Below are positions 33,345-41,835 of a stretch of DNA of 62,604 nucleotides, piece after piece. A model generated the notes under the pieces. The model was not told the DNA's origin, made no database searches, and saw nothing but the letters and a program-made list of their open reading frames with translations. Each line of letters begins with the position of its first letter. The first letter of the stretch is position 1. The translations under genes and the position numbers were made by a program. Source of the stretch: Gammaproteobacteria bacterium (lineage in GTDB: Bacteria > Pseudomonadota > Gammaproteobacteria > GCA-001735895); the NCBI GenBank assembly GCA_030066085.1, contig JASJCI010000007.1:92363-154966 (forward strand). The letters run 5' to 3'.

Positions 33345-34751
33345 TCAGGCGAAGCCCATCTTGCCCGGTAGCCACAACACGATCCCGGGCATCGCTACCA
33401 GCGCCGCGATGGTCAGGGCATCGGCGATAAAAAACGGGATCACGCCGCGGAAAACATCCTGCACCGAGCATTCCGGGCGCACCCCGGCGACAACGAAACA
33501 GTTGAGGCCGATCGGTGGCGTGATCAGACAGAACTCGGCCATCTTGACCACGATGATGCCGAACCAGATCGCGCAACCGACCGCGGACACCCCGAATGCG
33601 GAGTCAGCCGCCGTCACGGCTTCACCGCCATTGAGTGCGATCACCGCGGGAAAAACCACGGGCAGGGTCAATAACAGCATGCCGATCGCATCCATGAACA
33701 TACCGAGCACCGCGTAGGCCAGCAGGATCAGCACCAGGGTCAACATCGGGCTTTGCTCGAGACCGGTGATCCAGTCGGAAAAGGCGCTCGGCAGGTCGGC
33801 AAAACCGAGAAAACGCACGTACAGCAACACACCCCAGATGATCGTGAAGATCATTACCGTCAGCTTGGCGGTCTCTATCAGGGCGCCCTTCAGCTCCTGC
33901 AGTTTCATACCCTTGTACAGGGCCATGCACAGGATCACGAAAGCCCCCAGCGAACCGGCCTCGGTCGGGGTACCCACTCCGCCGTAAATACAGACCACGA
34001 TGATACCGACGACGAGGAAGATCGGCAGCGAGCCCGGCAGGGATTCGAACCGCTGTTTCCAGCTGTAGCCCCTGACCGCGGGTCCGAAATTCTTGCGCGT
34101 CTTGGCCATCACGATGACCAGGCCGCCGTAAACCAGGGCGGAAAACACCCCGGGGATGAAACCCGCCATCAACAGCGCGCCGACATCCTGCTCTACGATA
34201 ATCGCGTAGATGACGAGGATTGCCGACGGTGGGATCAACGAGGCCAGCGTGCCGCTCGCGGCGACCACCCCGGCGGCAAAACGCTTGTCGTAACCGAGGT
34301 TCAGCATCTCCGGCACCGCGATCCGCGCGAAAACTGCCGAGGTCGCGACCGATGCCCCCGACACCGCGGCAAAACCGGCCGCGGAGAATACCGTGGCAAC
34401 CCCCATGCCGCCGGGCAGCCAGCCCACCCAGCGCTTGGCCGCCTCGAACAACGAACGGGTCAGCCCGGCATGAAAGGCGAGAAAACCGATCAGGATAAAC
34501 GTCGGAATCAACGATAGCGCCAGGGTCGAAACCTTCGAGTGCGGGATGGTGCCGGCCATCTTCATCGCCACGACGACGCCTCTTTCGAAGCCCATACGCG
34601 CAGAAAATATCCACACCAAACCCACGAAACCGGCAATCGCGGCGGCGAAAGCGACACGCATGCCGATCAAGACCATCAGCAACATGAAGCCGGTCACCCA
34701 CAGGCCGATGCTGATGCTGTCCATCTGCGCCATGCTGTCAAGGATGCTCAT
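33345..34751 (-). CDS. dctM: TRAP transporter, large permease subunit (DctM)
   Basis: 468 residues, mostly hydrophobic, with about 12 transmembrane segments. DctM signatures: 'LALSLIPTFILIGFLAFHAGLTRSLFEAAKRWVGWLPGG' near the N-terminus, 'AAGFAAVSGASVATSA', and 'GTPTEAGSLGAFV' in the middle. It is the main translocation subunit of a Na+-dependent TRAP system. It overlaps the DctQ gene by 4 bp on the same strand, so the two are coupled. Substrate is set by the binding protein; organic acids or amino acid derivatives are typical. Confidence 0.95.
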   Translation of the reverse strand: MSILDSMAQMDSISIGLWVTGFMLLMVLIGMRVAFAAAIAGFVGLVWIFSARMGFERGVVVAMKMAGTIPHSKVSTLALSLIPTFILIGFLAFHAGLTRSLFEAAKRWVGWLPGGMGVATVFSAAGFAAVSGASVATSAVFARIAVPEMLNLGYDKRFAAGVVAASGTLASLIPPSAILVIYAIIVEQDVGALLMAGFIPGVFSALVYGGLVIVMAKTRKNFGPAVRGYSWKQRFESLPGSLPIFLVVGIIVVCIYGGVGTPTEAGSLGAFVILCMALYKGMKLQELKGALIETAKLTVMIFTIIWGVLLYVRFLGFADLPSAFSDWITGLEQSPMLTLVLILLAYAVLGMFMDAIGMLLLTLPVVFPAVIALNGGEAVTAADSAFGVSAVGCAIWFGIIVVKMAEFCLITPPIGLNCFVVAGVRPECSVQDVFRGVIPFFIADALTIAALVAMPGIVLWLPGKMGFA

Positions 34752-35386
34752 GGCCGATCCCGCTCGTCATCGACCGCACCCTCACCCATGACCGATTCAG
34801 CCTCGGCCGCGGCAACACTGGCCGCATCCTCGATCAACGGTACCGCAACCGGACGCTCACCACCCTGCCACAGCGCGCGGGAGTAGGCCCAGATATGCAG
34901 CAGCAGGCGCAGCGCCAGTACCGTCAGTGCAAACGGCACTACCAGCTTGGCCGGCCAGGTCGGCAGGTTGATATCCAGCGAAGAATCGCCGATCTGGTAG
35001 GCGCGCAGGAAATGCACATAGGAGCCGTAGATCAGCACCAGGGTTACCGCGAACATCAACACCACCGACAGCAGCTCGGTAAACCACAGCCAGCGGCCAT
35101 GCAGGTGGCCGATCAAGATATCCATGCGGATATGGCCACCCTCGCGCTGCGTGTAGGCAATACCGAGGAAGGCAAAGAACGCCATCGCCTGCTCGACCCA
35201 GTCGATGTAGCCGGATATCGGCAGAGTGAAAATCCAGCGCCCGAGCACATTGGTGGTGGCGAGCAGGACCAGCAGGAAGATAACCACGCCACCGACGAGG
35301 TTGAGGATCGATTCGAAACGTAAAAACAGCCGATCAGCACGGCTTAGGCGGCTGTCGTCCTGTAAAACGGCGTGGGAACCGGACAC
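34748..35386 (-). CDS. dctQ: TRAP transporter, small permease subunit (DctQ)
   Basis: 212 residues, four predicted transmembrane helices ('LNLVGGVVIFLLVLLATTNVLGR', 'YIDWVEQAMAFFAFLGIAYTQREGGHIRMDI', 'WFTELLSVVLMFAVTLVLIYG', 'LVVPFALTVLALRLLLHIWAY'). The G-G-H-I-R-M-D motif is the DctQ hallmark. The C-terminal ~40 residues are an acidic cytoplasmic extension. Its start lies 59 bp downstream of the DctP stop, across an intrinsic terminator, and its end overlaps dctM by 4 bp. Confidence 0.93.
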   Translation of the reverse strand: MSGSHAVLQDDSRLSRADRLFLRFESILNLVGGVVIFLLVLLATTNVLGRWIFTLPISGYIDWVEQAMAFFAFLGIAYTQREGGHIRMDILIGHLHGRWLWFTELLSVVLMFAVTLVLIYGSYVHFLRAYQIGDSSLDINLPTWPAKLVVPFALTVLALRLLLHIWAYSRALWQGGERPVAVPLIEDAASVAAAEAESVMGEGAVDDERDRP

Positions 35387-35403
35387 GCTACTGGCCAGGT
35401 CAG

Positions 35404-35440
35404 AAAACCCCCGCAGTCATTCGCGACCGCGGGGTTTTTT
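35404..35440 (-). terminator. Intrinsic terminator/attenuator between dctP and dctQM
   Basis: The 59-bp spacer between the binding-protein and permease genes contains an almost perfect inverted repeat: AAAACCCC...GC.GTC on one arm and GAC.GCGGGGTTTT on the other, with one mismatch and a 6-nt loop. On the minus strand the hairpin is followed by a run of T. This fits a partial terminator that makes the binding protein more abundant than the permease, a known theme in ABC/TRAP operons. Confidence 0.75.
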
Positions 35441-35445
35441 CCTGA

Positions 35446-36450
35446 TTACTCAGCGAATAACGCCGCAGTGAAATCAAACAGGGTCTGTGAGTCGAACTGG
35501 TCCGCATACTTCTTGATCCAGTCCTGGCGCACGGATTGAGCCAGTTCGTTCAGCTCGGCGGTTTGCTGCGGGGTAAAGGTGACCCGGGTAAGCCCGGCGT
35601 CGGTAACCGCCTGTTCGTACTTGCCGGTGGTGTTGTTGTTGTAGTTGTCGACATAGAAGTCCATCGCTTCGTCGACCGAACCGAGCAGCGCCTCACGGTG
35701 TTTCGGACTCAGCGCGTTGAGCGCATCGGTATTTACCACCACCGGGCAATTGGCCGAGCCGAGGTTCAGGTTGGTCGTCGCCCATTGACCCACCTTGTAG
35801 GTACCGGTGGCCAGGTGTGCATGCGGGGCAAAAGAAGCGGCATCGATGACACCTGAATCCATCGACTGGCGCACCTCGGCGAAAGGCACGCCGGTTTTGA
35901 CCGCGCCCAGTTTACCCAGCACGCCCATGATCCCGCCCGGACCGCGAACCCGCATACCCTTGAAATCGGCGAGGTTCTCGAGCGCATCGGTTTTGCTGAC
36001 GATGTTGTACTGCGGCAGGGGAGTCGGCATCAACAGGGTTGCGTTCCAGCGCGCGAGGTCCTTGACCACGATCGGATGCTCATGCACCTGTCGATAAATT
36101 TCACTGATCCGGGCCAGTGAAACATCCTTGGTGAAAGGCAGTTCGGTCACGGTGATCGTAGGATTCTTGTCACTGTGGTAGAACGAGCAGAACTGGGCCA
36201 TTTCAAACGCACCGAACGATATGCCATCCAGGTTTTCCCTCGACTTGGACAGCCCGCCATAGGAAATTTTCAGTTTGAAATCGCCGTTGGTTTTCTGTTC
36301 CACCAGCTCGGCAAGTTTCTCGACGTTTTCGGTAAACGCACGACGCTTGCCCCAGAGTGAGACGTTCCACTCGGTTGCCGCGTGCAGCTCGGTCGCAAGC
36401 AAACTGCCGCAAAACAAGGCCAGGATGGCCACTTTACTCGGTTGTAGCAT
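35446..36450 (-). CDS. dctP: TRAP transporter substrate-binding protein (DctP)
   Basis: 334 residues with a signal peptide (~22 residues, 'ILALFCGSLLATELHA|A'). DctP-family features: 'EWNVSLWGKRRAFTENVEKLAELVEQKTNGDFKLKISYG'-type start, 'ADFKGMRVRGPGGIMGVLGKLGAV', where the conserved Arg usually binds a substrate carboxylate, and 'MDSGVIDAASFAPHA'. It is first in the operon dctP-dctQ-dctM. The substrate cannot be read from sequence. The nearest catabolic gene downstream on the same strand is the DgcA-like flavoprotein, so an N-methylated amino acid or betaine-like compound is one possibility. Confidence 0.93.
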   Translation of the reverse strand: MLQPSKVAILALFCGSLLATELHAATEWNVSLWGKRRAFTENVEKLAELVEQKTNGDFKLKISYGGLSKSRENLDGISFGAFEMAQFCSFYHSDKNPTITVTELPFTKDVSLARISEIYRQVHEHPIVVKDLARWNATLLMPTPLPQYNIVSKTDALENLADFKGMRVRGPGGIMGVLGKLGAVKTGVPFAEVRQSMDSGVIDAASFAPHAHLATGTYKVGQWATTNLNLGSANCPVVVNTDALNALSPKHREALLGSVDEAMDFYVDNYNNNTTGKYEQAVTDAGLTRVTFTPQQTAELNELAQSVRQDWIKKYADQFDSQTLFDFTAALFAE

Positions 36451-36744
36451 GAGACTCCTCTCAAATGACGGTTTTGGTTTTATGTGGTTACAGGCTTGTC
36501 GACGGGTCTGGCGTGACAGCCTCGGTCCTGTAACAGCGCAACATCATTAAACAGTTACCATGAATTTACAAGTGCGCACCGGACACGAGACAAGCGGCTA
36601 CAAGCAGTGGTTTTTACCGTTGGCATTGGTAACGAGTTCTGTGACGTGCTGAAATCCGGGCTCCCACGGGTGGTGTAGTCCCGACTGGTTTTTGCCCGTA
36701 ATGCCCATACTATATCGCCATTGAACATCGGGACTTACGCCGCC

Positions 36745-38205
36745 ATGCCGCTCCAATTCGACAATTCCTACGCGCAACTGCCCGATCGTTTTTACACCCG
36801 GCTGTCGCCGGTACCGGTCAGCAGCCCCGGACCGATTCGGGTCAATCGAGAACTGGCGCAGCTGCTCGGCATCGATGCCGACTGGCTGGCTTCGGCTACG
36901 GGCACACGCGTGGTCGCAGGCAACGAGCTGCCGGAAGGCGCGGAGCCGATCGCAACGGTTTACGCCGGGCACCAGTTCGGCAGCTGGAACCCGCGCCTCG
37001 GCGACGGCCGCGCAATCCTGCTCGGCGAAGTCATTGCCGGCGACGGCGAGCGCTACGATATCCAGCTCAAGGGCTCGGGCATCACGCCCTATTCCCGCAA
37101 CGGCGACGGCCGCGCACCGCTGGGCCCGGTACTGCGCGAGTATATCGTCAGCGAGGCCATGGCCGCGCTCGGCATCCCGACCAGCCGTTCGCTCGCCGCG
37201 GTAACCACCGGCGAGCAGGTCTACCGCGAGCAACCGCTCGCCGGCGCTATCCTCGCGCGTGTCGCCAAAAGCCATATCCGGGTGGGCACCCTGCAGTACT
37301 TCGCGTCGGTCGGCGACGTCGACGGCATCCGCCTGCTGGTCGACCACGTGATCGAGCGTCACTACCCCGAGGCCGCCGATGCCGACACCCCCGTGCTGGC
37401 TATGTACGAAAACATCATCCGCAGCCAGGCGGAGCTGATCGCGCACTGGCAGTCCATCGGTTTCATTCACGGCGTCATGAATACCGACAACATGTTGCTG
37501 TCAGGCGAAACCATCGACTACGGACCCTGCGCCTTCATGGACCGCTATGACTCGGCCATGGTCTTCAGCTCGATCGACCACGGCGGGCGTTATGCCTACC
37601 GCAACCAGCCCGCGATCGCGCACTGGAACCTGGCCGCGCTCGGCAACTCGCTGCTGCCGCTGCTCGATCCGGACCAGGAGAAGGCGACCGAGATAGCGCA
37701 AAACGCGCTGAACCAGTTCCCCGACCTGTTTTTCGAAGCCTTTTTTACCCGCATGCGCGCAAAGCTGGGCTTGATCACGGCCGAGGAAAGTGACACCGAA
37801 CTGGTGCAGGAATGGCTCGACCTGCTCGAGCGCAACGGCGCCGATTTCACCCTCGCTTTTCGCCGGCTGGCCGAACTGCCGGCAGCAAGGAAAGACATCG
37901 CGGTGCTGTTCGATTTCGACGATGGCTACACCGACTGGCTGGACAAGTGGCGCGCGCGCTGCGCGCGCGAATCGCCGTCCGACGCCGAGCGCGGTGCGCG
38001 GATGCTGGCAACCAACCCGGCGTTGATCCCGCGAAATCACCTCGTCGAGGCCGCGATCGAGGCCGGTTACGCGGGCGATTTCGAACCCTTTCACCGGCTC
38101 GCCGATCGCCTCGCCCACCCGTTTGACTTCGGCGCGGGCGATATCGATTTTGCCCGCCCGCCACGAGCGGAAGAAGTCGTGCAGCAGACCTTCTGCGGCA
38201 CCTGA
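36745..38205 (+). CDS. selO: Protein adenylyltransferase SelO (YdiU family)
   Basis: 486 residues from the ATG at 36745 ('MPLQFDNSYAQLPDRFYTRL'); a TTG at 36721 would add 8 residues. Pseudokinase-like motifs: 'YAGHQFGSWNPRLGDGRAILLGEV', 'IQLKGSGITPYSRNGDGRA', 'HGVMNTDNMLLSGETIDYGPCAFMD' (catalytic and metal-binding Asp/Asn). The C-terminus ends 'TFCGT', keeping the conserved Cys that is selenocysteine in animals. SelO transfers AMP to Ser/Thr/Tyr of target proteins and is linked to redox stress. The final 8 bp of the gene belong to a 78-bp repeat found again 156 bp downstream. Confidence 0.95.
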   Translation: MPLQFDNSYAQLPDRFYTRLSPVPVSSPGPIRVNRELAQLLGIDADWLASATGTRVVAGNELPEGAEPIATVYAGHQFGSWNPRLGDGRAILLGEVIAGDGERYDIQLKGSGITPYSRNGDGRAPLGPVLREYIVSEAMAALGIPTSRSLAAVTTGEQVYREQPLAGAILARVAKSHIRVGTLQYFASVGDVDGIRLLVDHVIERHYPEAADADTPVLAMYENIIRSQAELIAHWQSIGFIHGVMNTDNMLLSGETIDYGPCAFMDRYDSAMVFSSIDHGGRYAYRNQPAIAHWNLAALGNSLLPLLDPDQEKATEIAQNALNQFPDLFFEAFFTRMRAKLGLITAEESDTELVQEWLDLLERNGADFTLAFRRLAELPAARKDIAVLFDFDDGYTDWLDKWRARCARESPSDAERGARMLATNPALIPRNHLVEAAIEAGYAGDFEPFHRLADRLAHPFDFGAGDIDFARPPRAEEVVQQTFCGT

Positions 38206-38275
38206 CCTAGGTCGTCGTTCCCGCGTAAGCGGGAACCTCGACGGCTGGATCCCGCGGTCAAGCCGCGGGATGACG
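38198..38275 (+). repeat. 78-bp palindromic repeat, copy 1 (REP/BIME-like)
   Basis: A unit with two hairpins: GTTCCCGC-GTAA-GCGGGAAC and CCCGCGG-TCAAG-CCGCGGG, starting C-G-T-C-G-T-T-C-C and ending GGGATGACG. It includes the selO stop codon. It matches 38354-38431 at 77 of 78 positions; the difference is A/G at the ninth to twelfth bases (CTAGG versus CTGGG). Confidence 0.85.
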
Positions 38276-38353
38276 AATTCCGGCGATTTCCAACCCGTCC
38301 GGCCGGCGCACGCGGCGGCGGAACCTGTCGAATTCCCCGGATACCCTTTTTCC

Positions 38354-38431
38354 GCACCTGACCTGGGTCGTCGTTCCCGCGTAAGCGGGAACCTCGACGG
38401 CTGGATCCCGCGGTCAAGCCGCGGGATGACG
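38354..38431 (+). repeat. 78-bp palindromic repeat, copy 2 (REP/BIME-like)
   Basis: Second copy of the two-hairpin unit, 156 bp from the first. Partial similarity continues beyond both copies (GGCGATTT.CAAC.CG), so the whole arrangement looks like a diverged tandem duplication of about 110-156 bp. The rest of 38206-38503 holds no gene. Confidence 0.85.
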
Positions 38432-38503
38432 GGTGCTGGCGATTTTCAACTCGACAGGCCGGTGGAGGGGATGACGCCAGGACTGTTGCGACGATACTTG
38501 CGC

Positions 38504-39814
38504 TCAGCGATCGAGGCCGACGCCGCGGAAGCGCTTGCGTACCGTGAGCGCGGCCGCAAGGTCGAGCAGCGGCCGCGGCGGCAGCCAGCTCGCCGGTGCC
38601 GAGGCCAGGCAGTCGCTGACCAGTTGCGAGGTTGCACCGCTGGCGTAATCGGCGATCGCCGTGCCGAAGGCGGTGCCGCGACTGACGCCGGAACCGTTGT
38701 ACCCGCCGGCGAGATAGATAGCGTCGCGCTGGCGACCGAAAAAATTGGTGCCGTTGCGGCTGATGCCTTCGACCCCGGACCAGCCGAACTCGAATTCGAC
38801 CCGGGCCAGTCGTGGAAAGCGCTTGTCGAAGGCGGCGCGATGGATAGCCTGGCGCCGGGCCAGCTCGGCATCGGTCAGCAGCGCCGAACCGTGGTACTCG
38901 GCGGTATTGCGGATGCTGATGCGCCGGTCGCGCGTCAGGCGCAGGGTGGCACCGCCGCCATGCAAAGAAATCGCGCCCCACTCGCGCAGGCTGCCGAGGC
39001 TGTCGAGCTCCTCGTCGACCAGGGGCCGGGTAAAGCTGCCGGCCAGCGTGCTGCCGACGATGCGGGCGCGCAGGAATCCCAGCCGCGTCGCTTCGTAATT
39101 GGCCGCAATCACGACCTTGTCGGCCAGGACTTCGGCCTCCTCCAGCAGCAGGCGCACCGGGCGGCCGGACTCGATGAAATCCACCGCACAGTTTTCGTGC
39201 AGGTCGACGTTGGCCGGCAGGGTATCCGCAAGACCGCGCACCAGCGCCGCCGGCTGCACCAGCCCGCCATCGCCGATGCGAATCCCGGCCCGGTAGTGGC
39301 GCGTACCGAGCAGGCCGGCCAGCTCTTCCGCTGCCAGCAAGCTGTGCTCGACCTCCAGCCGCTGCAGGTAATCGACGAAATGGCCGTGTTCGCGCAGGGC
39401 GGCGGTATCGGTCGCGGTATGGATAAAGCCCTCGCGTTGCCACAGGCAATCGATTGCGTTGGCCGCGACCTGCGCATCGAGCAGCTCCAGCCCGGCCAGG
39501 TTGATGCGGTTGACGCGGCGGTAGTTCGCCAGGTGCTCCTCGACCACGCCGCCCGGAAAATGGCTGGTGGCGACGACAAAGCCGGAATTACGGCCCGATG
39601 CGGCCTGCCCGACCTCGCGCGCGTCGAGCAACAGGATGCGATCGTTCGGGTGCAGCTCGGCCAGTCGTCGCGCGCAGGCCAGCCCAGTGAGTCCCGCACC
39701 GACGATCACCCACGGCAAGCGGTGGCTACCCCGCAGCGGTGCGCGCGGTGCGCGCGGCGGCAACAGCTCCGCCCAGCCATGGTGGTCGGTCGGATGGCTG
39801 CTCGAGAGCCTCAT
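38504..39814 (-). CDS. FAD-dependent amino acid/amine oxidase (DAO family)
   Basis: 436 residues from the ATG at 39814, preceded by GGAG; the open frame continues upstream through another gene. Dinucleotide-binding 'WVIVGAGLTGLACARRLAEL' and 'RILLLDAREVGQAASGRNSGFVV' place it with DadA/glycine-oxidase/gamma-glutamylputrescine-oxidase relatives. 'HYRAGIRIGDGGLVQPAALVRGLA' and a C-terminal 'IYLAGGYNGSGVSRGTAFGTAIADYASG' complete the fold. The latter resembles PuuB-type oxidases, so it could act on a polyamine derivative or an N-methyl amino acid. The ATGA overlap with the preceding small membrane protein suggests co-translation. Confidence 0.88.
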   Translation of the reverse strand: MRLSSSHPTDHHGWAELLPPRAPRAPLRGSHRLPWVIVGAGLTGLACARRLAELHPNDRILLLDAREVGQAASGRNSGFVVATSHFPGGVVEEHLANYRRVNRINLAGLELLDAQVAANAIDCLWQREGFIHTATDTAALREHGHFVDYLQRLEVEHSLLAAEELAGLLGTRHYRAGIRIGDGGLVQPAALVRGLADTLPANVDLHENCAVDFIESGRPVRLLLEEAEVLADKVVIAANYEATRLGFLRARIVGSTLAGSFTRPLVDEELDSLGSLREWGAISLHGGGATLRLTRDRRISIRNTAEYHGSALLTDAELARRQAIHRAAFDKRFPRLARVEFEFGWSGVEGISRNGTNFFGRQRDAIYLAGGYNGSGVSRGTAFGTAIADYASGATSQLVSDCLASAPASWLPPRPLLDLAAALTVRKRFRGVGLDR

Positions 39815-40059
39815 GTCTCCGGCTCGCCCCCGGCCGGCGTACCGCCGCCGAATGCGAACACCGCCTTCAGGATCAGCAACAGCCACGGGGTTGCGTGCAT
39901 CAGCAGGTCGAAGATATCGATGGGCTCGACCAGCTGGCCGGCGAACAGCATGCGCAGTTTTTCCCACAGGTGAGGCTCGGGGAAGAACGGCGCGAGGCCC
40001 AGCGTCAGACACAAAACGATGAGCAGCACCCAGTGTATGCGGTCGAGCAGTTTGCGCAT
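39811..40059 (-). CDS. Small two-helix membrane protein (unknown function)
   Basis: 82 residues: hydrophobic segment 1 'WVLLIVLCLTLGLAPFF', a polar middle 'PEPHLWEKLRMLFAGQLVEPIDIFDLLMH', hydrophobic segment 2 'TPWLLLILKAVFAF', and a short tail. It matches the small proteins often labelled RND-transporter-like in gammaproteobacteria, although its length is far below a transporter, so no function is assigned. It overlaps the DAO-family gene by 4 bp and is probably its operon leader. Confidence 0.7.
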   Translation of the reverse strand: MRKLLDRIHWVLLIVLCLTLGLAPFFPEPHLWEKLRMLFAGQLVEPIDIFDLLMHATPWLLLILKAVFAFGGGTPAGGEPET

Positions 40060-40193
40060 GGATCGAATAGCCGAAAAGCCGCCAGTGTAACCGAATTTGG
40101 CGCCAGGATTTGGCCGCCCTCATCGCAAATCTCGAAGGCGTCGATCGCCTCATTGCGTTTTCGGGGTCAATCGTTGTGGTATATGATCGCGCG

Positions 40194-41099
40194 GTGAATC
40201 CTGTCGCTCCCCTGCCCGCCACCGAATCACTCGGCCGCGGCATAGTCATCATCTGTATCGGCCTGTCGCTGGCCGCGTTTTCCGGCGCGCTGATGAAACT
40301 GCTCGGCAACCAGATCTCGGTGGTGCAGGTCGCCTGGTTCCGATTTGCCGGCATGAGCCTGTTGCTGCTGCCGTTCCTGCTGTGGCGCTATCGCCTCGCG
40401 GCGCTGCAGCCGGCGCGGCCGCTGGTACAGATCGTGCGCGGCCTGACGCTGGCGGCGGCAACGACGCTGTTCGTCAAGGGCTCGCAGACGGTCGACTACG
40501 CCGACGCAATTGCCATCCTCTACGCCTACCCGTTCCTGCTGGTCATAGTCGCCTCCGTGTTACTCGAGGAATCGGCCGGCTGGTCGGTCTGGATCGGCGT
40601 TATCGGCGGCTTCGCTGGCGTACTGCTGGTCATGCGCCCCGAGTTCGGCGAGATCAATACCGGCAGCCTGCTGATTTTTGCCTGTGCCGCCGTGATCGCG
40701 ATCCAGCTCGCGCTCAACCGCAAGCTGGGCCAGGTTGCGCCGCCACTGATCACGGCTTTCGCCGGCGCGGTCTGCGCCACGGTCGTGCTGTCGCTGATGC
40801 TGCCCGGCCAGTGGCAGGCGGTGCCGGCTTCGGCCTGGGGGTGGATCGCGCTGCTGGTGCTGTCGGGCACGATCAACCAGACCCTGCTGGTGCTCGCATT
40901 CGTCTACGCCGACGCGTCGACGCTGGCGCCGTTCACCTATGTCGAAATCATCGCCGCGGTCATCCTCGGCTTCCTGTTCTTCGGCACCCTGCCCTCGCTG
41001 CTGTCCTGGGCCGGCATTCTGCTGATCAGCGCCAGCGGTATCTACGTCGCGCGCGCGCTGCACCTGCGCAACGTCTCGCGCCGCGTACCGCGAATCTAG
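40194..41099 (+). CDS. EamA/DMT-superfamily transporter
   Basis: 301 residues from the GTG at 40194 ('MNPVAPLPATESLGRGIVII'); the frame is open further upstream but without a membrane segment. Ten hydrophobic segments and two EamA repeats are visible ('ISVVQVAWFRFAGMSLLLLPFLLWRYR' and 'ASTLAPFTYVEIIAAVILGFLFFG'). 'YADAIAILYAYPFLLVIVASVLLEE' is a typical EamA repeat end. Such permeases export or import small metabolites; substrate unknown. It is followed 4 bp later by a DUF3592 gene, a likely operon. Confidence 0.85.
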   Translation: MNPVAPLPATESLGRGIVIICIGLSLAAFSGALMKLLGNQISVVQVAWFRFAGMSLLLLPFLLWRYRLAALQPARPLVQIVRGLTLAAATTLFVKGSQTVDYADAIAILYAYPFLLVIVASVLLEESAGWSVWIGVIGGFAGVLLVMRPEFGEINTGSLLIFACAAVIAIQLALNRKLGQVAPPLITAFAGAVCATVVLSLMLPGQWQAVPASAWGWIALLVLSGTINQTLLVLAFVYADASTLAPFTYVEIIAAVILGFLFFGTLPSLLSWAGILLISASGIYVARALHLRNVSRRVPRI

Positions 41100-41103
41100 G
41101 CGC

Positions 41104-41604
41104 ATGGACCCGCTGAATTACCTCGCAACCATGTTCGATCTCGCCCTCGACGGTGAAAAACGCGGCATCTGGTTCTGGGCGGCGATCTACACCTGCGCAA
41201 TTTGCCTGTATTCCGCGATTTACCAGGTCCGGGTCCGCTCGTGGCCACAGGTCCGGGGCGATTTGCTGGACGCGGGGCTGGTAAAATTCGGCGGCACCGA
41301 GTGGGCCCTCGCGAACCAGGAGTACGTCATCCGGGCCGGTTACCGCTACCGCGTCGCCGGTGTCGAGTACACCGGCAAACGCGTCTCGCCGTGGCTAATC
41401 GTCGCGAGCCACAACCTGCGGGCCATGCTGAGGTGGCAAATCGGCGCCATTCAGCGGCTGCCCGACGGCGGCATCCGTGTCTTCTACAATCCGCGCAACC
41501 CGCGCAAGAGTTTCCTGGTCCTTCCCGGCCGAACGGGTATCGGGATCACGCTCGCAATCGCGCTGCTGCCGCTGGTCGCCTACTGGTCCACCTACCACGG
41601 CTAG
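41104..41604 (+). CDS. DUF3592-domain membrane protein
   Basis: 166 residues. N-terminal transmembrane segment 'IWFWAAIYTCAICLYSAIYQV', then an extracytoplasmic-type beta-rich DUF3592 domain ('WALANQEYVIRAGYRYRVAGVEYTGKRVSP', 'IRVFYNPRNPRKSFLVLPG'), and a C-terminal helix 'IGITLAIALLPLVAYWS'. The 'V.YNP.NP..S.L' motif is the DUF3592 hallmark. The function is unknown. It begins 4 bp after the EamA stop. Confidence 0.8.
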   Translation: MDPLNYLATMFDLALDGEKRGIWFWAAIYTCAICLYSAIYQVRVRSWPQVRGDLLDAGLVKFGGTEWALANQEYVIRAGYRYRVAGVEYTGKRVSPWLIVASHNLRAMLRWQIGAIQRLPDGGIRVFYNPRNPRKSFLVLPGRTGIGITLAIALLPLVAYWSTYHG

Positions 41605-41835
41605 CGGTATCGGCCGGATCGGTGAAATCGCGAAGCTGAAGAACCCGACCTGGCCCCGGATCCTCCTGTCCACGCCACCCGGACAATGCCGGTGGTATAT
41701 GCCGCGCGCATTTTTAACCCGCCGCTGATGACGACCTGGCAAAACCTGTCGAAGTTTTAGCGCCAAGGCGATGAAGAGTGCCCGTTTGATACAGGTCAAA
41801 ACTCGTATAGCGCTGCCCGATTAGGTTTACAGGCG

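Noticed and set aside
38091-39449. A 452-codon minus-strand frame with repeat-like protein segments
   Set aside because: The repeated peptide segments only reflect the 78-bp DNA repeat being read in an open frame.
38123-39973. A 616-codon plus-strand frame starting inside the selO end and repeats
   Set aside because: It crosses the palindromic repeats and the antisense of the DAO gene; no family is seen.
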